Source: Streptomyces sp. NRRL WC-3618 (lineage in GTDB: Bacteria; Actinomycetota; Actinomycetes; Streptomycetales; Streptomycetaceae). From it: a DNA stretch of 64,000 nucleotides. The notes below the pieces were generated by a model. It did no database searches. It saw only the letters and a program-made list of their open reading frames with translations, and was not told the DNA's origin. Each line of letters opens with the position of its first letter. Position 1 is the first letter of the stretch. The stretch covers positions 1 to 64,000 of the forward strand of contig NZ_LGDW01000016.1 in the NCBI RefSeq assembly GCF_001280005.1, read 5' to 3'. Positions 44,514 through 52,723 of the stretch are shown here, one piece after another. The translations under genes and the position numbers were made by a program.

Positions 44514-46061
44514 GTGGCCCGGCGCCCCCTCCCCCGCATCCTGAGCAACGGCAGCGCACAGATCGCCCGGAGCCGGGATCTGGCCCGGACCGCGGCCGAC
44601 AGCGCCACCGACGTCCTCCACCCGCTGATCACGATCAGCCGGGGTCTGCGCCGACTGGCCTCGGCCGGGCGGCGCAGATGGGCGGACACGCCCAAGGACA
44701 ACCGCGGGCCACTGCTGTTCATGGTGGCCTCGATGATCCTGGTCGTGGCCCTCGTGCCGTACGGCCCGCTGCTCGCCGTCATCTCGGTGATGGCGGCAGC
44801 GGCCTGGCACGGCCGGGACCGCGCCCCGGCGGAGCCGGAAGGCCCCGACGAGACCCAGACCGAACGCCTCAAGTCCCTGTACGAGGCACTGGTGCCCTAT
44901 TTCGCGAGCCCCGACGACCCCGACCCCCTCTACGCCCACGGCGGCGACTGGGAGAAGACCTTTCCCGCATACGAGTTCGACGGCACCGGCCGCGTCTCGC
45001 ACCTGACGGTGCGCTACCCGGCGTACTTCACCGACGGCGAGGCCGCCTCCCGCGCACGGATCGAGCAGCTGCTGCACGCCAAGTCGGGCCGTGGCCGGGA
45101 GTACCACTTCGCGTGGGACGAGGAGGGCAACGAGCTCTCGGTCACCGTCCTGCCGCCCCTCCCGACCGACATCGCCGCGCAGCGCTTCGTCACGTCCCCC
45201 GGCGAGACGGTGCTCGGCTTCACCGACCCCACCGAGGTACAGCGCACGCTCCCCCTCAGCCATGGCGAGGAGCGGCGCGACGTCCCGCCGGTCGTCTGGC
45301 GCACCGGCCCCCGCTCCACCGAACCGCACCTCCTGGTGATGGGCGAGCCCGGCACCGGCACCACGACACTCCTGCGCTCGATCGCCCTCCAGGCCCTCCA
45401 GTACGGCGATGTCGTGATCGTCGACGGCAACGGCACCGGCGAGTACGCGTGCCTGACCGGCCGGGACGGCGTACTGGCCATCGAGTGCGCCCCGGCCGGA
45501 GCCCTGGCGAGCCTCGAATGGGCCGCCCACGAAACGGAACGGCGGCTGATCGCGGCCAACCGGGCCCGCCAGGCCGGTCAGCCGCTCCCCGACGACACCC
45601 GACGCCCGCTCTGGCTCCTCCTCGACCGCCCCGGCGCCCTCGCCCACCTGGCCGCCGCCGACGGCCGCCCCGACCCCCAGTCCGCGCTCCAGGTCCCCCT
45701 GCGGCACGGCCGGGCGGCGAACGTCACGGTCGTGATCGCGGAACAGTTCGACAGCGCGGACACCCTGAGCGACGCCGTACGGCAGCACACACGCGCGCGT
45801 GTCGTCCTCGGGCCCGCTTCCCGCACCCAGCTGGAAGCGGTCCTGGGCGCGCCGCCGCACACGACACCGGTGCCGCTCATGCCCCCGGGCCGCGGCTACG
45901 CCCGGCTGGGCACCGGCCCGGTCCTCCGCCTCCAGGTCCCGGCCACCCCGGACCCCCACGACGACGCGACGAGCGACGCGCAGCGCCAGGCGGTTCTGGA
46001 GTTGCTGCCGCCGAGGTCGGCCCAGGTACTGGTGAAGCAGGAACAGGAACCGGTGGCCTGA
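44514..46061 (+). CDS. FtsK/SpoIIIE-like membrane protein with degenerate ATPase motifs
   Basis: The 515-residue protein has a basic N-terminus, a pair of hydrophobic helices (about 66-98) and a C-terminal FtsK-like domain. The Walker A site, normally GxxGxGKS/T, reads GEPGTGTTT at 277-285, with threonine in place of the essential lysine (Thr283). The Walker B site reads WLLLDRP, with Arg372 in place of the catalytic glutamate. It is therefore probably unable to hydrolyse ATP. AGGAG precedes the GTG at 44514. It likely forms a unit with the tiny membrane protein before it. It converges with yczR three bases away. Confidence 0.78.
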   Translation: MARRPLPRILSNGSAQIARSRDLARTAADSATDVLHPLITISRGLRRLASAGRRRWADTPKDNRGPLLFMVASMILVVALVPYGPLLAVISVMAAAAWHGRDRAPAEPEGPDETQTERLKSLYEALVPYFASPDDPDPLYAHGGDWEKTFPAYEFDGTGRVSHLTVRYPAYFTDGEAASRARIEQLLHAKSGRGREYHFAWDEEGNELSVTVLPPLPTDIAAQRFVTSPGETVLGFTDPTEVQRTLPLSHGEERRDVPPVVWRTGPRSTEPHLLVMGEPGTGTTTLLRSIALQALQYGDVVIVDGNGTGEYACLTGRDGVLAIECAPAGALASLEWAAHETERRLIAANRARQAGQPLPDDTRRPLWLLLDRPGALAHLAAADGRPDPQSALQVPLRHGRAANVTVVIAEQFDSADTLSDAVRQHTRARVVLGPASRTQLEAVLGAPPHTTPVPLMPPGRGYARLGTGPVLRLQVPATPDPHDDATSDAQRQAVLELLPPRSAQVLVKQEQEPVA

Positions 46062-46064
46062 CGA

Positions 46065-47564
46065 TCAGGCCACGAACGTACGGGGGGACTCGGCGCCCCC
46101 CGACCCCCCGCTCGCCACGATCCGCGCGGCGGCGGCCAACCGGGCGGCCGCCTCGTCGGCCACCGCTCCCCCGACCGTGAACGGCAACCGCACATACCCC
46201 TCGAACGCGCCGTCGACCCCGAACCGCGGCCCCGACGGCACCCGCACCCCCACCCGTTCCCCCACCTCGGCGAGCCGTGAACCCGACAGCCCACCCGTAC
46301 GGACCCACAGCGTGAGCCCGCCCCTGGGCACCGTGAACTCCCAGTCCGGCAGCTCCCGTCGTACCGCCGCGACCAGCGCGTCCCGGTTGTCCCGGGCCTG
46401 TTCCCGCCGCATCGCGACCGCCTCTTCCCAGCCACCCGTGCTCAGCAACCAGTTGATCGCCAGTTGTTCGAGTACGGGCGTGCCGAGGTCCGCGTAGGCG
46501 CGCGCGGCGACGAGGCTGCGGATCACGTCGGGAGCCGCCCGCACCCAGCCGATGCGCATCCCCGCCCAGAAGGCCTTGCTGGCCGAACCCACGGTGATGA
46601 CCGTCGACCCGGCGGGGTCGAAACCGCACACCGGGCGGGGCATCTCGACCTCCGGCTCCAGCCACAGTTCGGTCATCGTCTCGTCGGCGACGAGCACCGT
46701 GCCCGCCGACCGGGCCGCGTCCACGAGTTGCCTGCGCTGGTCCTCGTCGGCGAGCGCGCCGGTGGGGTTGTGGAAGTCGGCGACGACGTACGCGATCCGG
46801 GGCGCGGCCTCACGCAGCACCTGGCGCCAGCGGTCCAGGTCCCAGCCGGCGAGCCCCTCGGCCATCGCGACGGGCACGAGCCGGGCGCCCGCCTCCCGCA
46901 TGAGCTGCAGGATGTTGGCGTACGAGGGCGACTCCACGGCGATGCGCTCGCCCCGGCCGGCGAACAGATGACAGATCGCGTCGATGGCGCCCATGGCGCC
47001 GGTGGTCACCATGATCTGTTCGGGCATGGTGGGGATCCCGCGCGCGGTGTACCGCTCGGCGATCATCGCGCGCAGCGCGGGCAGACCGGCCGGGTAGTCG
47101 CCGTGCGTGTGCGCGTACGGGGGCAGTTCCTCCAGGGCGCCCTGGACGGCACGGGTGAGCCACGGCTCGGGCGCGGGCAGGGCCGCCGTACCGAGGTCGA
47201 TCACCGAGCCGAGGGCCTCGGGGGGCAGGGGTTCGAGCCCGCGCGCGGGAAGTGGGTTACCCGCGGGTACGGCGGTCCAGCTGCCCGCGCCGCGCCGGGA
47301 CTCCAGGAAGCCTTCGGCGCGCAATGCCTCGTAGGCGGCGGCGACCGTGGTGCGGCTGACGGAGAGGGAGAGGGCAAGTTCGCGTTCGGCGGGCAGCCGG
47401 GCGGCGACCGGCACCCTGCCCTCCAGCACCAGCAGCCGAATGCCGTCGGCGAGTGAACGGTAGGCGGGCGGGCGGCGGGTGCCGGGCCCCGCGGGGCGGT
47501 CCTGCTGGGAGGTGAGCAGCCGGGCGAGCTGCGCGGTACCCACCGCCGAAGTCCACTGCACCAT
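46065..47564 (-). CDS. yczR: MocR-family regulator, YczR type
   Basis: The 499-residue protein has a GntR winged helix (RLPAERELALSLSVSRTTVAAAYEALRAEGFL, about residues 55-85) and an aminotransferase-like domain whose pyridoxal-phosphate lysine lies in TVGSASKAFWAGMR. It diverges from a YczE-type membrane protein, the characteristic pair of the YczR subgroup. The start is the ATG at 47564, with AAGGTGG upstream; the longer frame to 47651 crosses the promoter region. By analogy it controls yczE from the 99-base gap. I saw no clear operator there. The ligand is unknown. Confidence 0.87.
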   Translation of the reverse strand: MVQWTSAVGTAQLARLLTSQQDRPAGPGTRRPPAYRSLADGIRLLVLEGRVPVAARLPAERELALSLSVSRTTVAAAYEALRAEGFLESRRGAGSWTAVPAGNPLPARGLEPLPPEALGSVIDLGTAALPAPEPWLTRAVQGALEELPPYAHTHGDYPAGLPALRAMIAERYTARGIPTMPEQIMVTTGAMGAIDAICHLFAGRGERIAVESPSYANILQLMREAGARLVPVAMAEGLAGWDLDRWRQVLREAAPRIAYVVADFHNPTGALADEDQRRQLVDAARSAGTVLVADETMTELWLEPEVEMPRPVCGFDPAGSTVITVGSASKAFWAGMRIGWVRAAPDVIRSLVAARAYADLGTPVLEQLAINWLLSTGGWEEAVAMRREQARDNRDALVAAVRRELPDWEFTVPRGGLTLWVRTGGLSGSRLAEVGERVGVRVPSGPRFGVDGAFEGYVRLPFTVGGAVADEAAARLAAAARIVASGGSGGAESPRTFVA

Positions 47565-47663
47565 GCAGATCAGTCCACCTTCCCCGAATTGGCCATGGAT
47601 GCGATCCGATCCCGAGCCACAGGGTGTCATGTGCCAGGCCACTACCACCACAGGGGGCAGCTC

Positions 47664-48326
47664 GTGAGTTCGTTGTCAGCGCCGGATCGTCTCGGCAGAC
47701 GGTTGGTCCAGCTCTACACCGGTCTCGCCCTGTACGGCGCCAGCTCGGCCCTGCTCGTCGAGTCGGGCCTCGGCCTGGAGCCCTGGAACGTGCTGCACCA
47801 GGGGCTGGCCGAACTGACCGGCCTGACGATCGGCGTCGTGTCGATCTTCGTGGGCGCCGCCGTGCTGCTTCTGTGGATCCCGCTGCGCCAGCGCCCGGGT
47901 CTCGGCACGGTCTCGAACGTCTTCGTCGTCGGTCTCGCCATGGACGGCACGCTCGCCCTGGTCCCCGGCACACACGGCCTCACGGCCCGCGTCGCGCTCC
48001 TGGTGGCGGGCATCGTCCTCAACGGCGTGGCCACCGGCCTGTACATCGCGGCGAGCTTCGGCCCGGGCCCGCGCGACGGCCTGATGACGGGCCTGCACCG
48101 GCGCACCGGCCGCTCGATCCGGCTCGTCCGTACCGCGATCGAGCTGGCGGTGGTCGCGACGGGCTTCGCCCTGGGCGGCACGGTGGGGATCGGCACGGTG
48201 CTGTACGCGGTGGCCATCGGACCACTGGCCCAGCTGTTCCTTCGGGTGTTCGCCGCCCCGGCGGCATCGGACGGCAGCACGGCCGTTGCCACCGGTCAAC
48301 CGGAAGAAGCCATACTGCGACCGTGA
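47664..48326 (+). CDS. yczE: YczE/YitT-family membrane protein
   Basis: The 220-residue protein has five to six hydrophobic helices. The segments GLGLEPWNVLHQGLAELTGLT and FGPGPRDGLMTGLHRRTGRS are the hallmark of the YczE family. Its transport role is unknown. The GTG at 47664 has AGGGGG upstream. It is divergent from yczR, its presumed regulator, and its stop overlaps the start of the glycerophosphodiesterase gene by GTGA, so the two are made together. Confidence 0.87.
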   Translation: MSSLSAPDRLGRRLVQLYTGLALYGASSALLVESGLGLEPWNVLHQGLAELTGLTIGVVSIFVGAAVLLLWIPLRQRPGLGTVSNVFVVGLAMDGTLALVPGTHGLTARVALLVAGIVLNGVATGLYIAASFGPGPRDGLMTGLHRRTGRSIRLVRTAIELAVVATGFALGGTVGIGTVLYAVAIGPLAQLFLRVFAAPAASDGSTAVATGQPEEAILRP

Positions 48327-49090
48327 CCACGCGGATACGTCATCCCTACCTCGACCATCCCGGCCCGATCCCCTTCGCCCACCGGGGCGGAGCCGCGACC
48401 GGGCTCGAGAACACGATGCTCCAGTTCCAGCAGGCCTCCGACGCGGGCTACCGCTACATGGAGGCCGACGTGCAGTGCACGGCGGACGGAAAACTCGTCA
48501 CCTTCCACGACTCGACGCTGGACCGGGTGACGGACGCCAGCGGCCGGATCGCGGACCTCCCGTGGTCCGACGTGCGGCAAGCGCGCGTGCGGGGCAGCGA
48601 GCCGGTGCCCCTGTTTGAGGACCTGCTCGAGGCCCTCCCCGAGGCGCGCTGGAACATCGAACTCAAGTCCGACTCCGCACTGCTCCCGGTGCTGGACCTG
48701 ATCGAGCGCAACGACTGCTGGGACCGGGTCTGTGTCGGTTCCTTCGACGAGGGACGGGTGGTGCGCGCCCAGCGGCTGGCCGGCCCGCGGCTGGCGACCT
48801 CGTACGGCGCCCGGGGCATCCTCGCCCTGCGGCTGCGCTCATGGGGCCTGCCGGCGGGGGTACGCGGATCCGCGGTCGCCGCACAGGTTCCGGAGTCCCA
48901 GTCGGGCATCCCCGTGGTCGACCGGAGCTTCCTGCGCGCCGCCCACGCGCGCGGGCTGCACGTGCATGTGTGGACGGTCAACGATCCCGACCGGATGCAC
49001 CGGCTTCTGGACCTGGGAGTCGATGGCATCATGACCGATCACATCGACACGTTGCGCAAGGTTCTGCAGGACCGGGGCACCTGGTCCTGA
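48323..49090 (+). CDS. Glycerophosphodiester phosphodiesterase
   Basis: The 255-residue protein has the GDPD barrel with AHRGGAATGLENT at the start, EADVQCTADGKLVTFHDSTLDRVT with metal and catalytic residues, and IELKSD in the middle. The end has VWTVNDP and GVDGIMTDH. It cleaves glycerophosphodiesters to sn-glycerol 3-phosphate and an alcohol. There is no signal peptide, so it acts inside the cell. The GTG start overlaps the stop of yczE. A polar lipid turnover role is likely. Confidence 0.9.
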   Translation: MTTRIRHPYLDHPGPIPFAHRGGAATGLENTMLQFQQASDAGYRYMEADVQCTADGKLVTFHDSTLDRVTDASGRIADLPWSDVRQARVRGSEPVPLFEDLLEALPEARWNIELKSDSALLPVLDLIERNDCWDRVCVGSFDEGRVVRAQRLAGPRLATSYGARGILALRLRSWGLPAGVRGSAVAAQVPESQSGIPVVDRSFLRAAHARGLHVHVWTVNDPDRMHRLLDLGVDGIMTDHIDTLRKVLQDRGTWS

Positions 49091-49133
49091 CTCCCCGCGC
49101 GCACCACCTCCACGGGGAAAGCGAGGGGCACGC

Positions 49134-50492
49134 GTGGGCACCGACACCGTGCGCGGCGAGACGGCCGACGAGACCGCCGGGCGCCGCCGCGAGCAGCGCG
49201 GCTGGTACTTCTACGACTGGGCCTGCTCCGTCTACTCGACGAGCGTGCTCAGCGTGTTCTTGGGCCCCTATCTGACGTCGGTCGCCAAGGCGGCGGCCGA
49301 CCCGGACGGGTACGTGCATCCGCTGGGCATACCGGTCCGCGCCGGTTCGTTCTTCGCGTACTCGGTGTCCTTGTCGGTCATCGTGGCCGTGCTGGTCATG
49401 CCCCTGGTGGGCGCCGCCGCCGACCGCACCGGCCGCAAGAAGCACCTCCTGGCAACCGCCGCCTACGTGGGCGCCGCCGCGACGACGGGCATGTTCTTCC
49501 TGGACGGCGACCGCTATCTGCTCGGCGGGCTGCTGCTGGTCGTCGCGAACGCGGCCCAGTCCGTGTCGATGATGCTCTACAACTCCTATCTCCCCCACAT
49601 CGCCACGGTCGAGGAGCGCGACGCGGTCTCCTCGCGCGGCTGGGCGTTCGGTTACGCGGCGGGCTCCCTGGTCCTCGTCGCCAATCTGGTGCTGTACACG
49701 GCCCACGACTCCTTCGGCCTCTCGGAGGGCATGGCCGTCCGCATCTGTCTTTCCTCGGCGGGCCTGTGGTGGGGCGCCTTCACCCTCGTACCGCTGCGCA
49801 GGCTCCGCGACCGCCGGGCCACCGCCGAGGAGGGCGTGCGGGAGGCCACCTCCCCGGGCCTCAGGCAGCTCGCGGCGACGGTCCGCGACATGCGCCGCCA
49901 TCCGCTCACTCTCGCCTTCCTGCTCGCCTACCTCGTCTACAACGACGGCATCCAGACCGTGATCTCCCAGGCGTCGGTGTACGGCTCGGAGGAGCTCGGG
50001 CTCGGCCAGTCCACCCTCATCGGGGCGATTCTGCTGGTGCAGGTGCTGGCGGTGGCGGGCGCACTGGGGATGGGCCGGCTGGCCCGCTCGTACGGGGCCA
50101 AGCGGACGATTCTCGGATCGCTGGTGGCGTGGACGGTGACACTGGCGGCGGGGTATTTCCTGCCGGCCGGCGCGCCCGTCTGGTTCTTCGTCCTGGCCTC
50201 CGGGATCGGCCTGGTCCTCGGCGGCAGCCAGGCTCTGTCCCGGTCCCTGTTCTCCCATCTGGTGCCGCCCGGCAAAGAGGCCGAATACTTCTCGGCGTAC
50301 GAGATGAGCGACCGCGGCATGAGCTGGCTCGGCCCGCTTCTGTTCGGGATCACCTACCAGCTGACCGGAAGCTACCGGGACGCGATCATCTCGCTCGTGG
50401 CCTTCTTCGTCATCGGGTTCGCGCTGCTGGCGAGGGTCCCGGTGGAGCGGGCGATTCGCGACGCGGGCAATCCCGTTCCCGAAAAGATTTAG
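49134..50492 (+). CDS. MFS transporter of the UMF1/Atg22-like family
   Basis: The 452-residue protein has twelve hydrophobic helices. The N-terminal WYFYDWACSVYSTSVLSVFLGPYL is typical of UMF1 (Atg22-like) carriers, as is the AADRTGRKKHLLA loop after helix 2. The substrate is unknown; yeast Atg22 exports amino acids from the vacuole. GAGGGG precedes the GTG at 49134. It lies 43 bases after the phosphodiesterase gene and may be co-transcribed with yczE. Confidence 0.88.
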   Translation: MGTDTVRGETADETAGRRREQRGWYFYDWACSVYSTSVLSVFLGPYLTSVAKAAADPDGYVHPLGIPVRAGSFFAYSVSLSVIVAVLVMPLVGAAADRTGRKKHLLATAAYVGAAATTGMFFLDGDRYLLGGLLLVVANAAQSVSMMLYNSYLPHIATVEERDAVSSRGWAFGYAAGSLVLVANLVLYTAHDSFGLSEGMAVRICLSSAGLWWGAFTLVPLRRLRDRRATAEEGVREATSPGLRQLAATVRDMRRHPLTLAFLLAYLVYNDGIQTVISQASVYGSEELGLGQSTLIGAILLVQVLAVAGALGMGRLARSYGAKRTILGSLVAWTVTLAAGYFLPAGAPVWFFVLASGIGLVLGGSQALSRSLFSHLVPPGKEAEYFSAYEMSDRGMSWLGPLLFGITYQLTGSYRDAIISLVAFFVIGFALLARVPVERAIRDAGNPVPEKI

Positions 50493-50671
50493 CATCCGTG
50501 GCCAAAGAGCGGTAGTGTACGCCGTTGGCCTGCCAGGCGGACCGTTACTGCGCGTCAAAGATGACGAATCGCTGGGTGATATCTGCTTGCAGATGTGACA
50601 AAACGGGCGCTGGTGGGTACAACAAGGGGCGGCTACGACGGCGACGCATGACCCGAAACGGGACACGGGAC

Positions 50672-50698
50672 GGGAATCTTTACCGCCGACCGGACGTT
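50672..50698 (+). promoter_or_regulatory. SigR-type promoter of rbpA
   Basis: GGGAAT at 50672-50677 and GTT at 50696-50698 are separated by exactly 18 bases, the consensus of SigR (thiol-oxidative stress sigma factor) promoters. It lies about 60 bases before the rbpA start codon. rbpA of S. coelicolor is a known SigR target. Confidence 0.88.
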
Positions 50699-50759
50699 GA
50701 CCGGATGACGACGACAGCGACACCTGTCCTGTGGGCGACAAGCCCGGGAGGCACGATTC

Positions 50760-51134
50760 ATGAGTGAGCGAGCTCTTCGCGGCACACGCCTCGTAGTGAC
50801 CAGCTATGAGACGGACCGCGGCATCGACCTGGCTCCGCGCCAGGCCGTGGAGTACGCATGCGAGAAGGGGCATCGGTTTGAGATGCCCTTCTCGGTGGAG
50901 GCCGAAATTCCGCCGGAGTGGGAGTGCAAGGTCTGTGGGGCCCAGGCGCTTCTCGTGGACGGCGACGGCCCTGAGGAGAAGAAGGCCAAGCCCGCGCGTA
51001 CGCATTGGGACATGCTGATGGAGCGGCGCACCCGAGAGGAACTCGAAGAGGTCCTCGAGGAGCGACTGGCCGTACTCCGCTCCGGAGCGATGAACATCGC
51101 GGTACATCCGAGGGACAGCCGCAAGTCCGCGTAG
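50760..51134 (+). CDS. rbpA: RNA polymerase-binding protein RbpA
   Basis: This 124-residue protein matches RbpA of actinobacteria along its whole length. It binds RNA polymerase near the sigma subunit, activates transcription with HrdB, and affects rifampicin tolerance. The N-terminal part has the zinc site of Streptomyces RbpA: Cys34, His38, Cys56 and Cys59. The basic linker and the sigma-binding C-terminal helix region (THWDMLMERRTREELEEVL) follow. GGGAGG precedes the ATG. A SigR promoter upstream links it to the disulphide stress response. It stands as a single gene convergent with fxsA. Confidence 0.96.
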   Translation: MSERALRGTRLVVTSYETDRGIDLAPRQAVEYACEKGHRFEMPFSVEAEIPPEWECKVCGAQALLVDGDGPEEKKAKPARTHWDMLMERRTREELEEVLEERLAVLRSGAMNIAVHPRDSRKSA

Positions 51135-51246
51135 TCCTTCACAGGGCTGGGCGGCATACAACGCACGCGTGACACCGCGGGTGCCGTACGTGAGGTCTGC
51201 GTACGGTGCTTGCGGTTTTGCGTTTTCCGGGCGGTGAGTGCGGGTT

Positions 51247-51318
51247 GCGGTACCTGGGGGCAGCGCCGCCAGACCCCCCATCGCCCTCACGGGCTCGTCC
51301 TCAAACGCCGGACGGGCT
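51247..51318. repeat. Dispersed Streptomyces intergenic repeat
   Basis: The stretch runs from GCGGTACCTGGGGGCAGCGC to CTCGTCCTCAAACGCCGGAC and GGGCT, just before the fxsA stop. I recognise it as a string that recurs at gene ends in many Streptomyces genomes. The 3' part can fold back (GTCCtcaaacgccGGAC). It may act as a terminator between rbpA and fxsA. Confidence 0.65.
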
Positions 51319-51868
51319 AATTGCTGGTGCCCTCATCCCTGACGACCTCGCCCTGGACCACCTTGCCGTCCGGGCGGCGGATCCTCGCCTGCTGGAAGGC
51401 GTCGCCCAGGGTGCCGGGGGTCGCCTCGCGCAGTTTGCGTTCGAAGGTGCGTTCCGCGTAGCGGCTGATCGCCTTCTGCAGCGGGGGGATCAGCAGGAGC
51501 AGGCCCACGGCGTCCGAGATCAGGCCCGGCAGCATCAGCAGCAGACCGCCGAGCATCAGCAGGCCGTTGCCCTCACTGCCACCGGGGCGGGCCGTGCCCA
51601 CCGCGGGCATGTCGCTCTGCTGCTGTTGCAGCGTCTCGGTGAGATTGCGGAAGGCTCGACGGCCGGCCCGCTTGATGACCACCGAGCCGAGCACGAACCC
51701 GGCGACCAGGAGCAGGAAGACCAGGAAGCCGCTCGCCGCGCCGGCGACCATGGTCAGCAGCCAGATCTCCAGCACCAGCCAGGCGGCGACGCCCAGCGGC
51801 AGGAACGTGCGCAGCCGGGAACGCCGCGGCCGGGCGGGGTACGTAGGGGTCGGTGCGCCAGTCGTCAT
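51317..51868 (-). CDS. fxsA: FxsA-family membrane protein
   Basis: The 183-residue protein has the FxsA domain with three to four hydrophobic segments: RTFLPLGVAAWLVLEIWLL, SGFLVFLLLVAGFVLGSVV and the glycine/leucine-rich NGLLMLGGLLLMLPGLISDAV. E. coli FxsA is a cytoplasmic membrane protein that overcomes exclusion of phage T7 by the F plasmid. Its normal role is unknown. It diverges from nothing close; dpm upstream on the same strand is 60 bases away, so dpm-fxsA can be one operon. The order rbpA-fxsA-dpm is conserved in Streptomyces to my memory. Confidence 0.88.
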   Translation of the reverse strand: MTTGAPTPTYPARPRRSRLRTFLPLGVAAWLVLEIWLLTMVAGAASGFLVFLLLVAGFVLGSVVIKRAGRRAFRNLTETLQQQQSDMPAVGTARPGGSEGNGLLMLGGLLLMLPGLISDAVGLLLLIPPLQKAISRYAERTFERKLREATPGTLGDAFQQARIRRPDGKVVQGEVVRDEGTSN

Positions 51869-51928
51869 GCGTCCAGTGTGCCTGGGCCAGGCTCAGCACA
51901 GGATAAGAGGATGATCAACAGGGCGCTG

Positions 51929-52723
51929 CTATGGCTTCATGGTCCTGCCGCGGGCCTTGTTCACTCGCTCCACCACGCCCCAGGTCGTGACCCGCCACAG
52001 CGCCTCGACCAGGATGTCGCGGCTCATCTTGGAATCGCCGTGCTCGCGCTCGACGAAGGTGATGGGCACCTCGACCACGTGATAGCCGGCCCTGATCGCG
52101 CGGCGGGCCAGGTCGACCTGGAAGCAGTAGCCCTGGGAGGCGACCTCGTCGAGGCCCAGGCCTTCGAGGGTCTCGCGACGGAAAGCCCGGTAGCCGCCGG
52201 TGACGTCCCGGAGGGGGACGTCGAGCAGGACGCGTGAGTAGAGGCTGCCGCCTCGCGAGATGAACTCGCGGGACTTGGGCCAGTTGACCACCCGGCCGCC
52301 GGGCACCCAGCGGGAGCCGAGGACCAGGTCGGCGCCCTTGAGGGCGGTCAGCAGACGGGGCAGTTCCTCGGGCTGGTGGGAGCCGTCGGCGTCCATCTCG
52401 ATCAGGACGCCGAAGCCGTTCTCCATGCCCCACTCGAAGCCCGCGAGGTAGGCGGCGCCGAGGCCCTCCTTGCCCTTGCGGTGCAGCACCTGGACCTGGT
52501 CGTCCTCGGCGGCCAGCTCGTCGGCGAGCTTGCCGGTGCCGTCGGGGCTGTTGTCGTCCGCCACCAGAACATGGGCATCGGGGACCGCCTCGCGCACCCG
52601 GCCGACGATCTTCTTGATGTTCTCCGCCTCGTTGTAGGTCGGAATGATCACCAGAGCCGTGCCGAGCGGGCCGAACCGCCGCTGCTGGGCCTCTGCCGCG
52701 AGGGTCCCGTCGCCGTCGTTCAC
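51929..52723 (-). CDS. Polyprenol-phosphate mannose synthase (dolichol-phosphate mannosyltransferase)
   Basis: The 264-residue GT2 enzyme transfers mannose from GDP-mannose to polyprenyl phosphate at the membrane, for protein O-mannosylation. Motifs are VIIPTYNEAENI, VADDNSPDGT, the metal-binding DADGSHQPEEL, and the VTGGYRAFRR and YCFQVDLARRA segments. There is no C-terminal membrane domain, so it is the soluble-type Dpm/Ppm1 catalytic unit. The GTG at 52723 has AAGGGG upstream; the longer frame is unlikely. The S. coelicolor enzyme (Dpm) is needed for infection by phage phiC31, which depends on a mannosylated receptor. Confidence 0.92.
   Translation of the reverse strand: MNDGDGTLAAEAQQRRFGPLGTALVIIPTYNEAENIKKIVGRVREAVPDAHVLVADDNSPDGTGKLADELAAEDDQVQVLHRKGKEGLGAAYLAGFEWGMENGFGVLIEMDADGSHQPEELPRLLTALKGADLVLGSRWVPGGRVVNWPKSREFISRGGSLYSRVLLDVPLRDVTGGYRAFRRETLEGLGLDEVASQGYCFQVDLARRAIRAGYHVVEVPITFVEREHGDSKMSRDILVEALWRVTTWGVVERVNKARGRTMKP

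Noticed and set aside
47565..47663. Possible YczR operator in the yczR-yczE gap
   Set aside because: I saw only short palindromes such as TGGCCA and no convincing repeat pair.
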